This document shows, piece by piece, positions 21,701-21,734 of a stretch of DNA of 21,734 nucleotides. Made by a program: the position numbers and the translations under genes. Position 1 is the stretch's first letter. The number at the start of each line of letters is the position of its first letter. The stretch is from an uncultured Bacillaceae bacterium (GTDB lineage Bacteria > Bacillota > Bacilli > Bacillales > Alkalibacillaceae). The notes beneath the pieces are model-generated. The model did no database searches. It was not told the DNA's origin and worked only from the letters and a program-made list of their open reading frames with translations. The stretch is from contig CALGNY010000130.1 in the NCBI GenBank assembly GCA_937958375.1, forward strand, positions 1 to 21,734, read 5' to 3'.

Positions 21701-21734
21701 TCTTGAATATACAGCTAAAACTCCCAGTCATAAT

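Overview
The window is a chromosomal segment of a low-to-moderate G+C member of the Bacillota, most likely order Bacillales. Supporting signs are the near-complete B. subtilis-like gene order of the S10-spc-alpha ribosomal protein cluster, strong GGAGG ribosome binding sites, the four-cysteine (zinc) forms of S14 and L36, a zinc-type adenylate kinase, a KOW-domain gene between map and infA, and the ecfA1-ecfA2-ecfT-truA block downstream. Genus cannot be fixed from sequence alone.

Layout. 1-561 has no gene. It holds a degenerate 21-bp periodic repeat (about 2-146, with echoes to about 240), an almost G-free block (241-320), two tandem sigma-A-type promoters (331-359 and 399-427) with a 9-bp inverted repeat around the second, and a leader RNA containing a hairpin and a possible 35-codon leader ORF that ends on the rpsJ start codon. 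562-15457 is one long co-directional array: rpsJ, rplC, rplD, rplW, rplB, rpsS, rplV, rpsC, rplP, rpmC, rpsQ, rplN, rplX, rplE, rpsZ (type-Z S14), rpsH, rplF, rplR, rpsE, rpmD, rplO, secY, adk, map, a KOW gene, infA, rpmJ, rpsM, rpsK, rpoA, rplQ. It closes with an intrinsic terminator (15474-15519). The 165-nt gap before rpoA carries a good internal promoter. 15520-15707 is a leader region with a long-range inverted repeat ahead of ecfA1-ecfA2-ecfT-truA (vitamin/metal ECF transport module plus tRNA pseudouridine synthase). A small leftward coiled-coil gene of unknown function and a stand-alone purB follow, then the L13 autoregulatory leader with its promoter, rplM and rpsI.

How it works together. 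The main array makes ribosomal proteins of both subunits, the translocon channel SecY, adenylate kinase, methionine aminopeptidase, IF1 and the RNA polymerase alpha subunit, so translation, export, nascent-chain processing and transcription capacity are co-expressed. The coding content is conventional. The less ordinary parts are non-coding or architectural: the 21-bp repeat upstream of rpsJ, the tandem-promoter/inverted-repeat/leader-ORF arrangement, the rpoA promoter, the ecf leader, and the insertion of purB plus a coiled-coil gene between truA and rplM. I saw no evidence of a defence system, mobile element, CRISPR array or biosynthetic cluster.
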